Shown here piece after piece: positions 36,826-47,538 of a stretch of DNA of 64,000 bases. The notes below the pieces were generated by a model, which had not been told where the DNA came from, made no database searches, and saw only the letters and a list, made by a program, of their open reading frames with translations. The position numbers and the translations under genes are program-made. Location of the stretch: the NCBI GenBank assembly GCA_015501055.1, contig JADNYV010000101.1, positions 1 to 64,000 on the forward strand, written 5' to 3'. The number at the start of each line of letters is the position of its first letter. Positions within the stretch are counted from its first letter, which is position 1. The DNA is from Mucidula mucida. Its lineage: Eukaryota; Basidiomycota; Agaricomycetes; Agaricales; Physalacriaceae.

Positions 36826-37589
36826 CATATCAAGGGAACCGGGCTGACTTGTACCTGTCCAGCACTCGATGGATCCTTGAGAGGTTCGACGGCGATCAAA
36901 AATTGGCAGTCGAGGGCGATTTGATGTACAATCAGCGGTGCCGTTGTTCCACGACATTCCGAGAATGCAACATAGAGTCTACGTTCCAAAGTCGTACAAA
37001 CCCGGGTTTAGAAAATTCCGTCTGTACACCTCATACGGGGCCATCCCCTGGACCAGGAGGGCCCGTGAGAAATGCGCGAGTGATGGACATGTCTTTAGGT
37101 TACCAGCGAATAGGAGCTCTGAACCCCAAAAGTAAAATCTGTGCGCATTTGGAGGACGACGGCGAACTACTTTGCCAAGGAGCCGCCATGTATGTAGGTC
37201 TAGTACAAGCCTTGGTAGCAAGACATGGCGGATGGACGCCTTATGAGGGGGGCATGGCTAGCACGAGTCGAACACATGTATAGGTCAAGCCACTCAAAAA
37301 ACAACACCCTCACTATTCTGGTGTACCAGACAGCCTCGAACTAGGCCCCGGGGAAACCGACTCAAGGCGGAGCGATAAACCTTTTGGACATACGTTGTTC
37401 AAAAAGTTGCGCTTGAGATAGACTTTGGGCATCTCGTTCAAGCCTACGTAGCCCATCGGTTAGTAGACTAATTGAATAGCTGGTACATTTCGTTTTTCGA
37501 AACAAACTCCGTGATGACCAATTCACTTCTACAAACACGCCCATTGGAGAGGAGCGTGTATTCATCCACGAGGACAAACCTGACATCAG

Positions 37590-38530
37590 GACTTCACGCC
37601 CACCGTCTCCTTCGTGTGCTCCCACAGACGTCTTTCCTCCTCTTCCGCACCGTACCTGTTCTTCTTCCCCAGATTCTCGCCCTTGCTGCCAATCCAATGC
37701 AATCCTTCGCCGCGGAGAGTAACCCACCCCACATGCACTCGGCGCACTCTTCCGGGCGAGACGAGAAGGGTACGTGAGATAGAGGAGAGGACTCACCTAT
37801 TGGATCGCGCGCGAGGTGGACGAAGAGAAGATGGGGGTGCGGGCAAGGACCGGGCATGTGTAAGCTTGGGGTGGAGAGTGGAGAGCATCGGGCAAGGAGT
37901 TCACATCGGCGTAGAGGAGAGGAGATGGGAACACACCTTGATCGCTAGACCGGTGTAGGTCGCCGTGAGTGTAGCGACCCTCAGCATAGTGTGCGCTCCA
38001 GGCTTCTTCACTCCCAGATAATCCGTCCTCTCCTTCCCGCCGACAAGACCGACAAAACCTTCCCGCCGTTGCGGCGCATCGTCCCCGCTGTCGTCAGTCC
38101 TCCACCGCCCATAGTAGCTCACAGCCATCTTCTTATCATTGTTATCAATCCCCTCTTTGCGCACGTCCAACGCCAGATATCCAGGCGTGAGCACGGTGAC
38201 GGAGGCCGCAATGTCACAGAGCTGAGACCCGCAACGTCCTCGGATATATCCACTTTGATAAAATTCCGCCGGGTGTTTCGTAGAGGGTATGGGGAACGAA
38301 TCAAGGATATGGCGAGCATGGACTTCGTCCGTCCGAGAAGAACATTCCCATCTGTATGCGCTGCAGGATGCTCGGCCATGGCGCGCCCGAGGTGCCTCCC
38401 ACAAACTCTGCGCCCGCCAGAGAGGGAAGGATGGTCTTGTTGCTTGGCGTATCGAGGAAGGTATTAGTTCGAAGACCTGGATGAGGATGGAGACGCTGAG
38501 CAGGGATTGAAGAGACGCAAGTAGGAGGAA
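37590..38530 (-). pseudogene. broken SDR copy, most complete of the relics
   Basis: Pieces in order include a hydrophobic N-terminus like that of the intact gene, ILDSFPIPSTK, the region LTPGYLALDVR, YYGRWRTDDSG, GAHTMLRVATLTATYTGLA, and after an intron the C-terminal PEECAECMWGGLLSAAKD. The glycine motif region and several junctions are frameshifted, so no enzyme can be made. The intron position is kept, which argues against retroposition. Confidence 0.75.
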
Positions 38531-38914
38531 CATTGGGAAGACGACGGGCTAAGCCGAGACTCGCGTCGTCATCGGCCCGCTGCCCTAATACTCCCGAGTC
38601 ATACTGTAAATAAGCTTTGAGGTACGTATGGACAGCGATAAAAGCACTGTCACGACGTGAGAACATCTTGACTGCAGACAGCGCGTCATGCCGGTCGCGA
38701 CATTTACACTGACAGCCTTTGCTACAAAGCTGCACTCGGATGAAAATGCCCTCAGCACGGAGAGAAACGTCTGTTCGAACGATATGCGGCGTCAAGTCCT
38801 TTTTCATCGCCACCACCAGATGGACTATTGCATCGAAGGCCGGGTCAGCGGCTCATTAACGTTACTCGAATAAAAGGCAGCAAAAAATCATACCGGCAGC
38901 AGATCGAGGAGTAG

Positions 38915-39246
38915 CCAGTTTACCAGCTAGCCACGATGTACGTTCATTAAAAGTCCTTTCATAGAGTATGATGCTTCAACTGCGTGATAAGTCTCCGAGT
39001 CCCCAAGGATGACGGCGCGACGACAATGTGACATGGACTACAAAAAGGCGTGTCTTGTAAATATGTGGTTTATCCGCTTGACCAAACGACCCCGCTTCAT
39101 CTGAAGACATAGAAGTCAACCATGTTGAGAAGGAGAGCATAGTGGCCTTCGCAGTCAACGTTCTTCAAATTCCCGCAATAAAAAAACGCAAACGCCCAAG
39201 AGCAGATACAGTGCGGTACAGACCATTTGACAATCTGTCTGCGGTA
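38915..39246 (-). repeat. composite box A-like repeat unit U6
   Basis: TAGCCAGTTTACCAGCTAGC near 38914, TTATCCGCTTGACCAAACGA near 39068 and the hairpin-like GACCATTTGACAATCTGTCT at 39221-39240. It matches U4 closely, including the following GCGGTAGG. Confidence 0.6.
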
Positions 39247-40699
39247 GGGAAGGAATCTACTCGCCGATGACCGTTGGTTCTCTGAGGGATTCAACCAAAA
39301 AGTGTAGCCAACACCTACATTTATCACCGCGACATACTAGTAACTCTAATTCGGGTATGAATAGGGTGAAAAAAGATCAATGCACATACTACCATCAGCC
39401 AGACGCATGAGACCAGAGTCTAAAATAAACTCCTAAAGAGAATCGGACAGCCCGTGAACACAGTAGCCAGTAGGCTACGAGTACCCCATCGAGACATGCG
39501 TTCTAGAGATACGCGGTCTGAACTGAGGCTTCTCGAATCACCCTGTAGTCAGCCACTTCCAAAATACTAGTGACCCCGCTGAAAACAGCTTTGAGCTTGA
39601 AAACAATGGGACTTCTTGTTGTAAAGTAACCCGACTCAGTATCCGATGACCTACGTAGGCTTCTCAGTGCAATGCGACCATAGATTTCGGGAGAAGCCTG
39701 GGATGCGATCGATGTACGAGCGGCGCTGAGGGTTTCTTGTGGAAGAAAGGCAGTCGGGACGTCAGAGATGCTTCGAAAGACGATTTCAGACTCCCGTTGA
39801 GCAGAACGGACGCGTTGAGAGGCGACTGAGGCCGCGCGATGGTGGACCTGCAATGCTTTTGACGGGAGCATTGGGTTTACCAGTCAGCAGTCAGGACCGT
39901 GCTTGAACTGAGGCGCTAGGCAAAACCGTTCCAGAAAAACGCCGTCAATAGCTTCAGAGCAAAACGTTTGCTAGCGTAGGACTAGCAGTGCCAATTCCGT
40001 AGGGAGAGGATCTCCCGAGACGTGTGTACTGGACTCGGAGGGGGCTAGGAAAGCCCTGTTCCATTCAGGAGGGTTCAGAATAGATTTTGGTGACGACGGC
40101 GAACTATACTGACGGCTAACCGCTCTACCAACGTCTGGTGCACGTCTTTGATATGAGGAGTCGGATCAAGGCCAGTGATAAGAGTACAGCAGATGAGGAA
40201 ATGTGGCCGAACGGCTTCGAAACAGGCCTCAGTATAATCGACACAGCGAAATGAACAAGTTCAACCGTAGATTTGTGGAATGCGATGTACTACGAGAGGG
40301 TAAGACAATCTCGTGGACGAAATGCTGGAGTTATTTGGTGGGAATGTACCAGACTCCCGGGGTGAGCAGAATGGGAACGAAATCAACGCGTCCAAAGGTG
40401 ACTGGGCTTTATTGATGGTGGTGGTTTGCAGAAGCGTGAGAAAAGATGACATAAGGGTTACTGAAAGTATGCAGCAAGACATGATTTCGTTGTCCTGAAC
40501 CGTGTGCTAGACGTGGTAAGCGACCGTATGAACAAGGACGGAACCTTTACCACACTCGTTACATGGTGCAGATGCTGTATACTTGCCTGACAATGCATGC
40601 GGAACCGGCAGAGCCATCTCGGGACCGTACGCCGTTTTCACCACCACCCCCATGCTACAAGCTATCTGAGAGGTCAGACCTTATGCGCTAGGCGCCATC

Positions 40700-41735
40700 G
40701 CTCTAGGAAGCGCTATTCATGTGTATGAGTAACATGTCCTTCCGGGCCGACGACGACCGCTTTATATTCCTGTCTCTCTCTCTGGTAGGAGATCATCGGT
40801 CCCTGCTCTGGACACTGCATAGTCGGAAATTCCAGGCCACTCGCACTGCTGCACATCAGAGCAACGAGTCCTGCTCTCGACCGCCGCGATGCTCCCCTCT
40901 CTTCGAGATTCCATTCATTGACAGTGCTTGGACTGGAGTCTGGTCGTGTTCCAGCACGCGGCTACAAGTTGCCATCTCGTCCCATTGATTTCGAGAATCC
41001 GTTCCGAAGCGTTGGCTACGCCACAGTCAGTACGGTCACGTTTCAGCTTCGATATACTACATCAATAGGTCGTCTAGGAATCATCGCGCGTATATCAACA
41101 TTACGGCTGCCATTCGGGTTTCGGCAAGAAACCTCTCATCGATAATACTGATCGACAGTGCGTTATTTCTGGTTATGTACGTCCCATGGACTTTTACAAC
41201 CCCATCTAAGTATGGAGGACAGCAAACCGCCTTATGGTGGTCCGTGATGAAAATAATCATCTGCTCGGTGCCCGAACGACGTCAGATCATACCGCGTTCC
41301 ACCATCATCTACTAGGGCTTCGTACGCCGAGGTGTGCACCGAATCATATGACCACCCTCCTACATCTTCCCGTGATGGCATGCACACGTATATCCGTCAA
41401 TCTACTGCATTGTGATTCACTTCGTCCGCATTGAAATAGGATCAACGCGACTGCCGTAGTACACGATGGTGGCGTCGCCCAAACTGAATTGGATTCGCGC
41501 GTGAGTTATACTTTTTCGCGAATGACGTCGTTCCCATCGACACTGCTTCTCCTTCAGCGGTGCTTACTGACTTCCGCGTCCCGGGACGGACAAGGAGGTT
41601 CTTTTTCAACGCCTTTGGCGCGCGAGCACCTCAGCACGTTGATTCGGATCTGGTTCACGAGAGTTTCCCGTGGCAGGACTTTTGGGATTCGGCATCGAAT
41701 ACACACTAGTCCTAAGGAGGTAATAAAGGCTCGAG
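40700..41735 (+). pseudogene. possible remnants of a membrane protein gene
   Basis: One plus-strand frame around 41089-41314 reads ITAAIRVSARNLSSIILIDS and then ALFLVMYVPWTFTTPSKYGG, which is membrane-protein-like. A second segment at about 41500-41709 reads FRVPGRTRRFFFNAFGARAP and ends FWDSASNTH. Neither has a clear start, and intervening frames are closed. I do not recognise the family and cannot exclude chance. The stretch from here to the small gene at 42438 shows nothing else. Confidence 0.25.
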
Positions 41736-42349
41736 AGTAAGGACGGTAGTGGCGGTCCTTCCTCCGAGACTTGATGCACAGCTTGGTTGCTTTCCAGACG
41801 TCTTGAACTTGCCTTGTTTGGTTTAGACTACGCCCTGCCCGCAAGGTTGATTTATGACAACTGTAGCCAGGTGCCGGAGAGTTCGGAGTCAAACAGCGTG
41901 CTTCAACAAGTATACTACAGGTAGTGGTGTCAGATATCAGAAGACTTGGTAAGTCTACATAAAGTCGTTCTACCTTTCACTGATTAGTACCTAATTGACG
42001 TTTGAATGGGCTACTCCGATTGTATAGAACTACGTATCATGATTGAGGCGCTAAATTCGTGATGCAATTTACGTTGATCTCAACTCCACGTACAGGTTCA
42101 ATCATTCTTCTCTTTTGGGGTCGTCCTTTCAGCGGATCCCTTGATACGCGCTGGGATCTCTGGTCCCGAGTCCTGTTCTCGGTGGCTTCATTACATACCA
42201 CACGCCGAGATGAATGAGCTTGGGATCCATTCGCTCGTACTTCCTTTGTTCTCGTCATTGGTAATGTGCGATCAGGTTGGCTGTCGTGACAACGTTCGTG
42301 CAGGGCCATGCTGTGGCGCTCGGTTCGCTTGCCATTGATTGCTTCATGG

Positions 42350-42358
42350 CCTTTATAT
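42350..42358 (+). promoter_or_regulatory. TATA-like box of the small Cys-rich gene
   Basis: CTTTATATC lies about 85 nt before the ATG at 42438. The start itself has a favourable purine at -3 (CACAATG). Confidence 0.4.
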
Positions 42359-42437
42359 CTCAGAGGCTAGCCGCATACGGGAGAGGAGGATAAAAGGCGC
42401 GACCTCGACCACGGATTCTTTCAAGCCACCACCCACA

Positions 42438-42617
42438 ATGTGTTTTTCAACGCCTGCAGTCGCGTTCCTCATTACATCCGAGACTTCTCTCCGAATATCA
42501 ATCGGCTCTCACGACCACCATCCGGTGTCGACCACACCCGTGAACATGAACGGACCGCAATGCTGCCATTGTGGATACCGCGGCGGTGAACACGCAGAGA
42601 CATGCCCGTTCAGATGA
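42438..42617 (+). CDS. small Cys-rich putative metal-binding protein (59 aa)
   Basis: Starting at ATG 42438 the frame encodes MCFSTPAVAF and so on for 59 residues. It ends in a compact motif, CCHCGYRGGEHAETCPFR: two closely spaced Cys, a C-x2-C-G, His, and a final Cys-Pro. I recall small agaricomycete proteins of this C-x2-CG-x-RG-x-H-x-CPF type but cannot confirm homology here; a zinc or other metal site is an inference. The N-terminal third is mildly hydrophobic but not a convincing signal peptide. A shorter product starting at the internal Met before NGPQCC is possible. It lies about 1 kb before the pheromone gene at 43648, and any link to mating is unknown. Confidence 0.5.
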   Translation: MCFSTPAVAFLITSETSLRISIGSHDHHPVSTTPVNMNGPQCCHCGYRGGEHAETCPFR

Positions 42618-43647
42618 TATCAATGTATTTGTGAGTTTTTGTTTCTTTGAGGCCACACTGTGAGAGCATCTGACACGCTGCGTAGCCCCCCGTTCGCAGA
42701 GCCTCATAGCTGCACCTACATTCATCCTCTACGCGTGCGATGCTCATTGACTCTTATGTATTCATCGTCCATCGTCCGCTGTTCATGTACAACTACCAAC
42801 GTCATTGCCTACTCTATTGAATAACACACAGAGGATATCGAACAATGATTGTACCCCTGTTATAATTGTTATCTGTATCCGCTCTCGAAGCCTCTGTCTT
42901 TGCTCGATACTTTCGTTCTAGACAAGGCGACTAGACTAAACGTGTTGCTTTGAAACACGCTCTTTGTCGTGTGGTTGATTGTCTATCGGCGGCCACTGAT
43001 GTCTGGCCACTTATTGCGCTAACAAACGAGATTGAGTCTACATTAGACTTACTCATTGTACGCATGTCCACATACAAAGAGTGTTGGCCTCCGGTGAACA
43101 AGTATAGACCCGGCAAGCGTAACTCAAAAACATTTGTTATCAGATGTATGTGGATGTCGCCGAACATCTGTCTCAGTGTCTTCACTTATCTGTGTCGGTA
43201 CGTGCGGAAAAGCTGGGAGTCTTAAAGCTTACTGTGTGTTGACGTGAACGAGAGAGAGGAAGGGGTGCCTTTCATAACCAGTGACGCAGAGAACGGAAGG
43301 AGAATAAATAATAATAAGAACAGGTATCGTACATTGATCGTACAAGGTCGCAATAATCGAAATGGCAAAGGTATAATGAAAGGGGGGGTCAAAGAAGCCC
43401 GCAGCAGAAACGCAGATGGCAGTGGCGCATGAGTATGGGGTGGCCTCGCAGCTCGGCGCTGAAGAATGTGCGTTGCGAGAGCCTGGAATCCTTCAATGAG
43501 ACTTTCTGAAGGCGAAAGGAGAAGACGTACAAGCGAGAACCAGAATGGAACGAAATACGTGCACAGTGCGAGACGAGCTGCGGTTGTTTCTAGCAGTGGT
43601 TTTGGAATGAATGAGAACGGGAAAAGGAGAGTGAGCACGTACTATCG
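42618..43647. other. intergenic, no gene recognised
   Basis: Frames of up to 138 codons (43222-43638, minus) are low-complexity and lack family features. A 24-codon frame ending CLLY near 42820 is not a plausible pheromone. Confidence 0.35.
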
Positions 43648-43794
43648 CTATGCGATAACACACAAGTTTGTATAATGTTGGTCTGCAGAGTCCTGGTCGA
43701 TGCAGGCCGGGGTTCCCTCTTGGAACGCAGCAGCGTCAACCGTGCAAAAAGACGCATCCTCGAGCGGGATGAATATGGTCTCGAAAGAATCCAT
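43648..43794 (-). CDS. mating pheromone precursor, CaaX = CVIA
   Basis: The frame encodes 48 residues, beginning MDSFETIFIP and ending YTNLCVIA before TAG. CVIA is among the commonest CaaX boxes of agaricomycete pheromones; the Cys would be farnesylated and VIA removed. The acidic motif CIDQDSADQ places its Asp 12 residues before the Cys, as in three of the other precursors here. It is 449 nt downstream of the stop of the receptor at 44244-45711, on the same strand, matching the arrangement at sublocus 1. A TATA-like box is 124 nt upstream. An unrelated longer frame runs across it in another phase. Class assignment is strong; receptor specificity is unknown. Confidence 0.9.
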   Translation of the reverse strand: MDSFETIFIPLEDASFCTVDAAAFQEGTPACIDQDSADQHYTNLCVIA

Positions 43795-43917
43795 TGCAGC
43801 AAGGGTGAGATGGTGATGATGCTAAGGAGAGACGTGATGTAGTAGAAGGAAGGTAGACAGCCAGTGTCTTCGCTTGGGTAGAGAGCGGTGAGCATGAATG
43901 GGATGGAAAGGCGGGTA

Positions 43918-43923
43918 CTTATA
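43918..43923 (-). promoter_or_regulatory. TATA-like box of pheromone gene at 43648-43794
   Basis: On the minus strand AGTATAAGT lies 124 nt before the start codon. Confidence 0.4.
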
Positions 43924-44243
43924 CTGCCCTTGCATCTCCATTAAGCGAACAATGGGAAGAGTACAATGCCATTTGAGCTTACCTAATTAGCATGAGTCAT
44001 CGTGCCGCAAACATGGACGGGTCGTCGGGTGACTTTCAAGGAATGGTTCAGTCTGGGTTCAATCGGTTGGCGAAGGCACGGAGGTTGTTGCTTTCGTAAA
44101 TGCATGTCATTGTACAATAGTAATAATACAGCCGATAGAGAAGGTCATCGAAGTAATTATACATAACGGTAGAAAGAATGCTACAACCGTTGATTCTTGG
44201 GCTGGCAGCGTCAAGCTGCGTACGAAATAGAGACACAAGAGGA

Positions 44244-45711
44244 CTATCGTGAGGATGATCTGGAGAAAAAGGAAGGAAATGACATGGGCCGAGATGGAGA
44301 AATAGGACTGCGCTCAGACACCAACAGGCGAAATTCGTCGCGAAAGGAAGACGTGTGCGTGAGGGCACTGTCCGTGCCGTAATACGAAGGACACACGCTC
44401 TCTTCATCGTGCGTGTCCTTGCCACTCTGCGAAGGACACGAAAATTCCGAGTCGACAGCGGTCGCGCTCGGCGTCGTCGGTTCGTTAGGTCCGAGGTCAG
44501 GAAAGGATCCCCGGGAGATACGGGGAAGCTTGATAACGTTTGCATCGCGTCCGACACTTTGCCTGCCGGTAAGACAATGCAGGCGACAAAAATTGGAGAC
44601 ACGTACAAAGATGGTAACATGCCGGCGCGTATCGCTTTCGTGGGCCGTTCAGGACAGCGAAGCACGACGCGTCGGAACCAGCGTATGCACCCAGCGTATT
44701 CTTTCATTGCCTCTCGACCGAACGAGAAGAATGCGAAGAACATGATTGAGGACAAGGGCACGGTCCACCAGAGTGCATAGGTGTAGAGGTAGATATTGTC
44801 GGGAATGAGGATTCGCGGTGATTGACCAATGCGCCCAAAGTTCACGTGAACGTCCTCCCAACTGATCCATGGACGGAGGCCCTTCTTCATAGTGAACCAC
44901 ATGTTGAGCGCAGTGATCACCACGGACCAAAATATTTGCAGCAGAGCCATGGCCATTAGTCGGAAGTAATGTCCAGAAGTAAGAGCGGAGTTTTTGGACT
45001 GGAGGTGTCGTTCGAACGTGATGCGGCGGATCCAGAAATGATGTAGGGCAAGAGCTGTGAACGTCAGAACAAGCCAACAGCACGAGCGAAGAGGACTGAC
45101 CTGAATAGATACCAGCGGCGAGTGAAATGACGAGAGCAGGGACCCAAAGAATAAAGATAGAGGCGATGGAGTTATAAATTTGGGGGCGACAGCCGAAACC
45201 TTCGACGATATCGAAACGGTGGCCTTGCACCACGTAATCTATGTCATCGTTAGCACTGGTCGTGAAAGATGAAAGAGAGCGTCGCACGAAGAGCCATATA
45301 GACGATGGGAAGGAAGAAGCATAGAATGGAGTTCCAGACCTGGCGCCGACGCTTGTCCGCCAGAGATGTCTGAACCTGCCGCGTAGACGACACCTGCTCC
45401 AATTGGATGCATAGGCAAAGGATCGCTGCCGGGAGAGCGAAGTCGCTCCCAATGGCAATCTTCGTCGCTACTCAATTTTAGACGGGCAGAGGGAGTATAC
45501 GAAGAAGCTTACTGATATCGCACCATACAGGTATCCGCACGATGGCATCATCACCCCATACTATGGCATTAACGCCATTGATGAGATTGCCCAGAAAGAG
45601 CCAGATGGTAATGGCAATCGTAGGAACAGTGCCCGCCCGCCAATGCCACGGAAGGGGTGCGAGGACGAGAAGGCAGCAGATGAAGGAGATGACAGGGAAC
45701 TCTACGTGCAT
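44244..45711 (-). CDS. STE3-type pheromone receptor, sublocus 2 (7TM GPCR)
   Basis: Spliced STE3-family receptor, about 440 residues. ATG at 45711 gives MHVEFPVISF. Landmarks are LPWHWRAGTVPT, NGVNAIVWGDDA and VWCDI at the end of exon 1, then TTKIAIGSDFALPAA and the loop LADKRRRQVWNSI of exon 2. Then come DYVVQGHRFDIVEGFGCRPQ, YFRLMAMALLQI, a large extracellular loop with WISWEDVHVNFGRI, and TM7 ending FFAFFSFGREAMKEY. A final GTACGT...GGCAG intron after LPSL leads to a Ser/Thr-rich tail that ends SFFSRSSSR with TAG at 44244-44246. Ignoring that intron gives a spurious longer frame to 44048. It is the pheromone sensor of the second sublocus, with three precursor genes around it, and appears intact. 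The two receptors share motifs but are clearly diverged paralogues. Confidence 0.93.
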
Positions 45712-46742
45712 GGCGGCCAGACGTAGGAGATGAAAGGAAAAGTGCTGCGCGCGAGAAGGAGTGATATGGACCGGAAGGAAGATTGAGCTCTTTCATGGCC
45801 ATGAGGTATATACCTCGAGAACAATGAACCGCCGTCATGCCCATTGTTTTACGCAAAGAAGGGATTTTGGACTCCGCCCATTGTGACGCGGCATCCCTGA
45901 TGAATATCGGCATATCCCGGATCCGGGTAATCAGCATCGTGGCGTTGGCTTTTGTGCGTTTGACCACCTTGTACGATGTTAGACAAGTGCTTTCTGCTGT
46001 TAAACAAAGTCCTGCGAAGTCCCCTTTCTGGGCTTTTCATCCGTGCCAAAGACCCCGAATTGGCAGGAAGGCGCTCCTAGCGACCAGAATGACACCTCTC
46101 TCCTTCGCTATTGGTATTGAGCCGACGCTTGTTCAGTAGCCGTGTCATATCACCGGGCCTGACCGTGGTGTGATGGACGTGCAACGTTTGTCGCTCGTTT
46201 CGTCTTTGAGCAAGAAGAGACGCCGTATTCGGAGTTATACGTAGACTGAACCTTTAGGCCCATCCTTTCTGCAAAACATGTCACGGTCGACGACTGCATG
46301 TCCAATATCAGCGACGAAGACTCGGACGACTCATCACACAATCAATCCCACATCCGCCATAAGTAGTGAAGATCAAAATCATTTTCCACTTGAATTTCGT
46401 TCGTCGAGCACAGTCTAATCCGTAACTCGACGACATCCGATGAATGTCTACATATACAACACGAAGAGGAAGACGAAGGAGGAAATAAGTCCATAAATAA
46501 GAAAGCGGGAGGAAACGAAAAGAAAAAAAGTATATGTAGGCCAGCTAAGGAAAAGAAGGTAGTTGTTGCGCGGTCAAACATAAGAACAAGGAGAGGCTTA
46601 AATAAGTCGCGGAGGTAGGGGAAGGGTGTCGCGCGGTAAAGAGGATAAGAGGGATTTTTTGTCGGAGGCGAACGACAGGTCTGGAAAACGTCGTCAGCGC
46701 CGATCAACACGACCGAAAGAGAGAAAAAGACCCACTCGCGTC

Positions 46743-46868
46743 TCACGATATAACACAGTTATACCCTTCGGTGCCATTGCGGACCTCCTGGTCCACAGGC
46801 ACGGGCATGGAGAGTGCGACGTCAACGTCGAATCCGGGTCCCCACTCAATGGTGGTAAACGAGTCCAT
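46743..46868 (-). CDS. mating pheromone precursor, CaaX = CVIS
   Basis: The frame encodes 41 residues from MDSFTTIEWG to GYNCVIS, then TGA. An in-frame upstream Met at 46946 exists, but the canonical MDSF start at 46868 is preferred. PVDQEVRNGTEGYNC shows the shared Val-Asp motif, with Asp 12 residues before the Cys. Cleavage around EVR/NGT would give a short mature peptide. It is 1.03 kb upstream of the receptor start at 45711, on the same strand, and divergent from the pheromone gene at 47539; the interval between them (46869-47538) holds a TATA-like box for each. No sign of decay. Confidence 0.9.
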   Translation of the reverse strand: MDSFTTIEWGPGFDVDVALSMPVPVDQEVRNGTEGYNCVIS

Positions 46869-47016
46869 CGCATAAAGGCGCGACCAGGCGGTAATGGTGA
46901 TAAATAGGGCAGGAGACGATACGGATTGACGTGAAGCAAAAGACAACCCTGACGGTTGAATTTCGCAAAGGCTTAGAGGAAGTGCGAATTGTGGCGGTTA
47001 TAGCACGAATGCTCCT

Positions 47017-47024
47017 CTTTTATA
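47017..47024 (-). promoter_or_regulatory. TATA box of pheromone gene at 46743-46868
   Basis: TATAAAAG on the minus strand, 149 nt before the start codon, in the shared divergent promoter region. Confidence 0.5.
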
Positions 47025-47364
47025 ACTAATCTTCCCTCGGCCGAAGCCAAACATGAGGCTGAGAAAAGCATTGAACGATAAGCGGACAATGGGGGACAAT
47101 ATTGAATAGTCGGTGTACAAAGACATTACGTCATCGTCCCTCCCTTGCCAAATACACCCCGAATCCTTTTTGGTGGAATTATTTGCGCCTAAATTCTTCT
47201 AGCGCAGCTTGCGCCTTTGCTTGCAGACAAATACCCACCTTATCGATGGGAAGTGCACGGCTAGTGTCTCAGGTCAAAAGTCCGTACCTACGGAAATACT
47301 TCCCTATTGGGCGAACAATGGCTGTTTGGCTTCCCTTCCATTGTTATTTCCTTGAATACGGATG

Positions 47365-47370
47365 TATAAA
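47365..47370 (+). promoter_or_regulatory. TATA box of pheromone gene at 47539-47709
   Basis: TATAAA on the plus strand, 169 nt before the start codon. It mirrors the TATA-like box of the divergent pheromone gene. Confidence 0.5.
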
Positions 47371-47538
47371 ACTCCGCAGAGAATGCATGGAACAGTAGCT
47401 CCTTCGCCTCTCAAAAACTTCCCTCCCAGCATCGAGCCTTGACGTCGACCGTCAAACGTGCTAGCCATCGTCGACGACGCATACATCTTACAACTCTGAC
47501 TTTTCCTTTGGCATACGCCATCACGGCTACACTTCGTG

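Larger units (their letters stand above)
36150..40500 (+). repeat. direct second copy of much of the left arm
   Basis: The block repeats the content of about 30870-35430 in the same orientation: the tRNA-Arg-like gene, the T1/T2/hairpin units, the segment with GAGAAATGCGCGAGTGATGG (31690 and 37066), an SDR relic, and the region with GGAATGTACCA...GGTGAGCAGAA (34410 and 40342). It is more diverged than the two inverted arms are from each other, with many small insertions. Confidence 0.65.

Noticed and set aside
24433..40135. CRISPR-like array of the regularly spaced short repeats
   Set aside because: Repeats are tRNA D-arm-like, variable and hundreds of bases apart, in a eukaryotic genome.
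42753..42827. 24-codon plus-strand frame ending CLLY
   Set aside because: No MD start, no acidic pro-region, and LLY is not a usual CaaX ending for this class.
44048..44956. 302-codon minus-strand frame as the receptor's true C-terminus
   Set aside because: It ignores a GTACGT...GGCAG intron. The spliced frame gives a typical Ser/Thr-rich tail ending at 44244.
46290..46365. Acidic short frame starting MSNISDEDSDD near the second sublocus
   Set aside because: No CaaX box and no homologue; probably chance.
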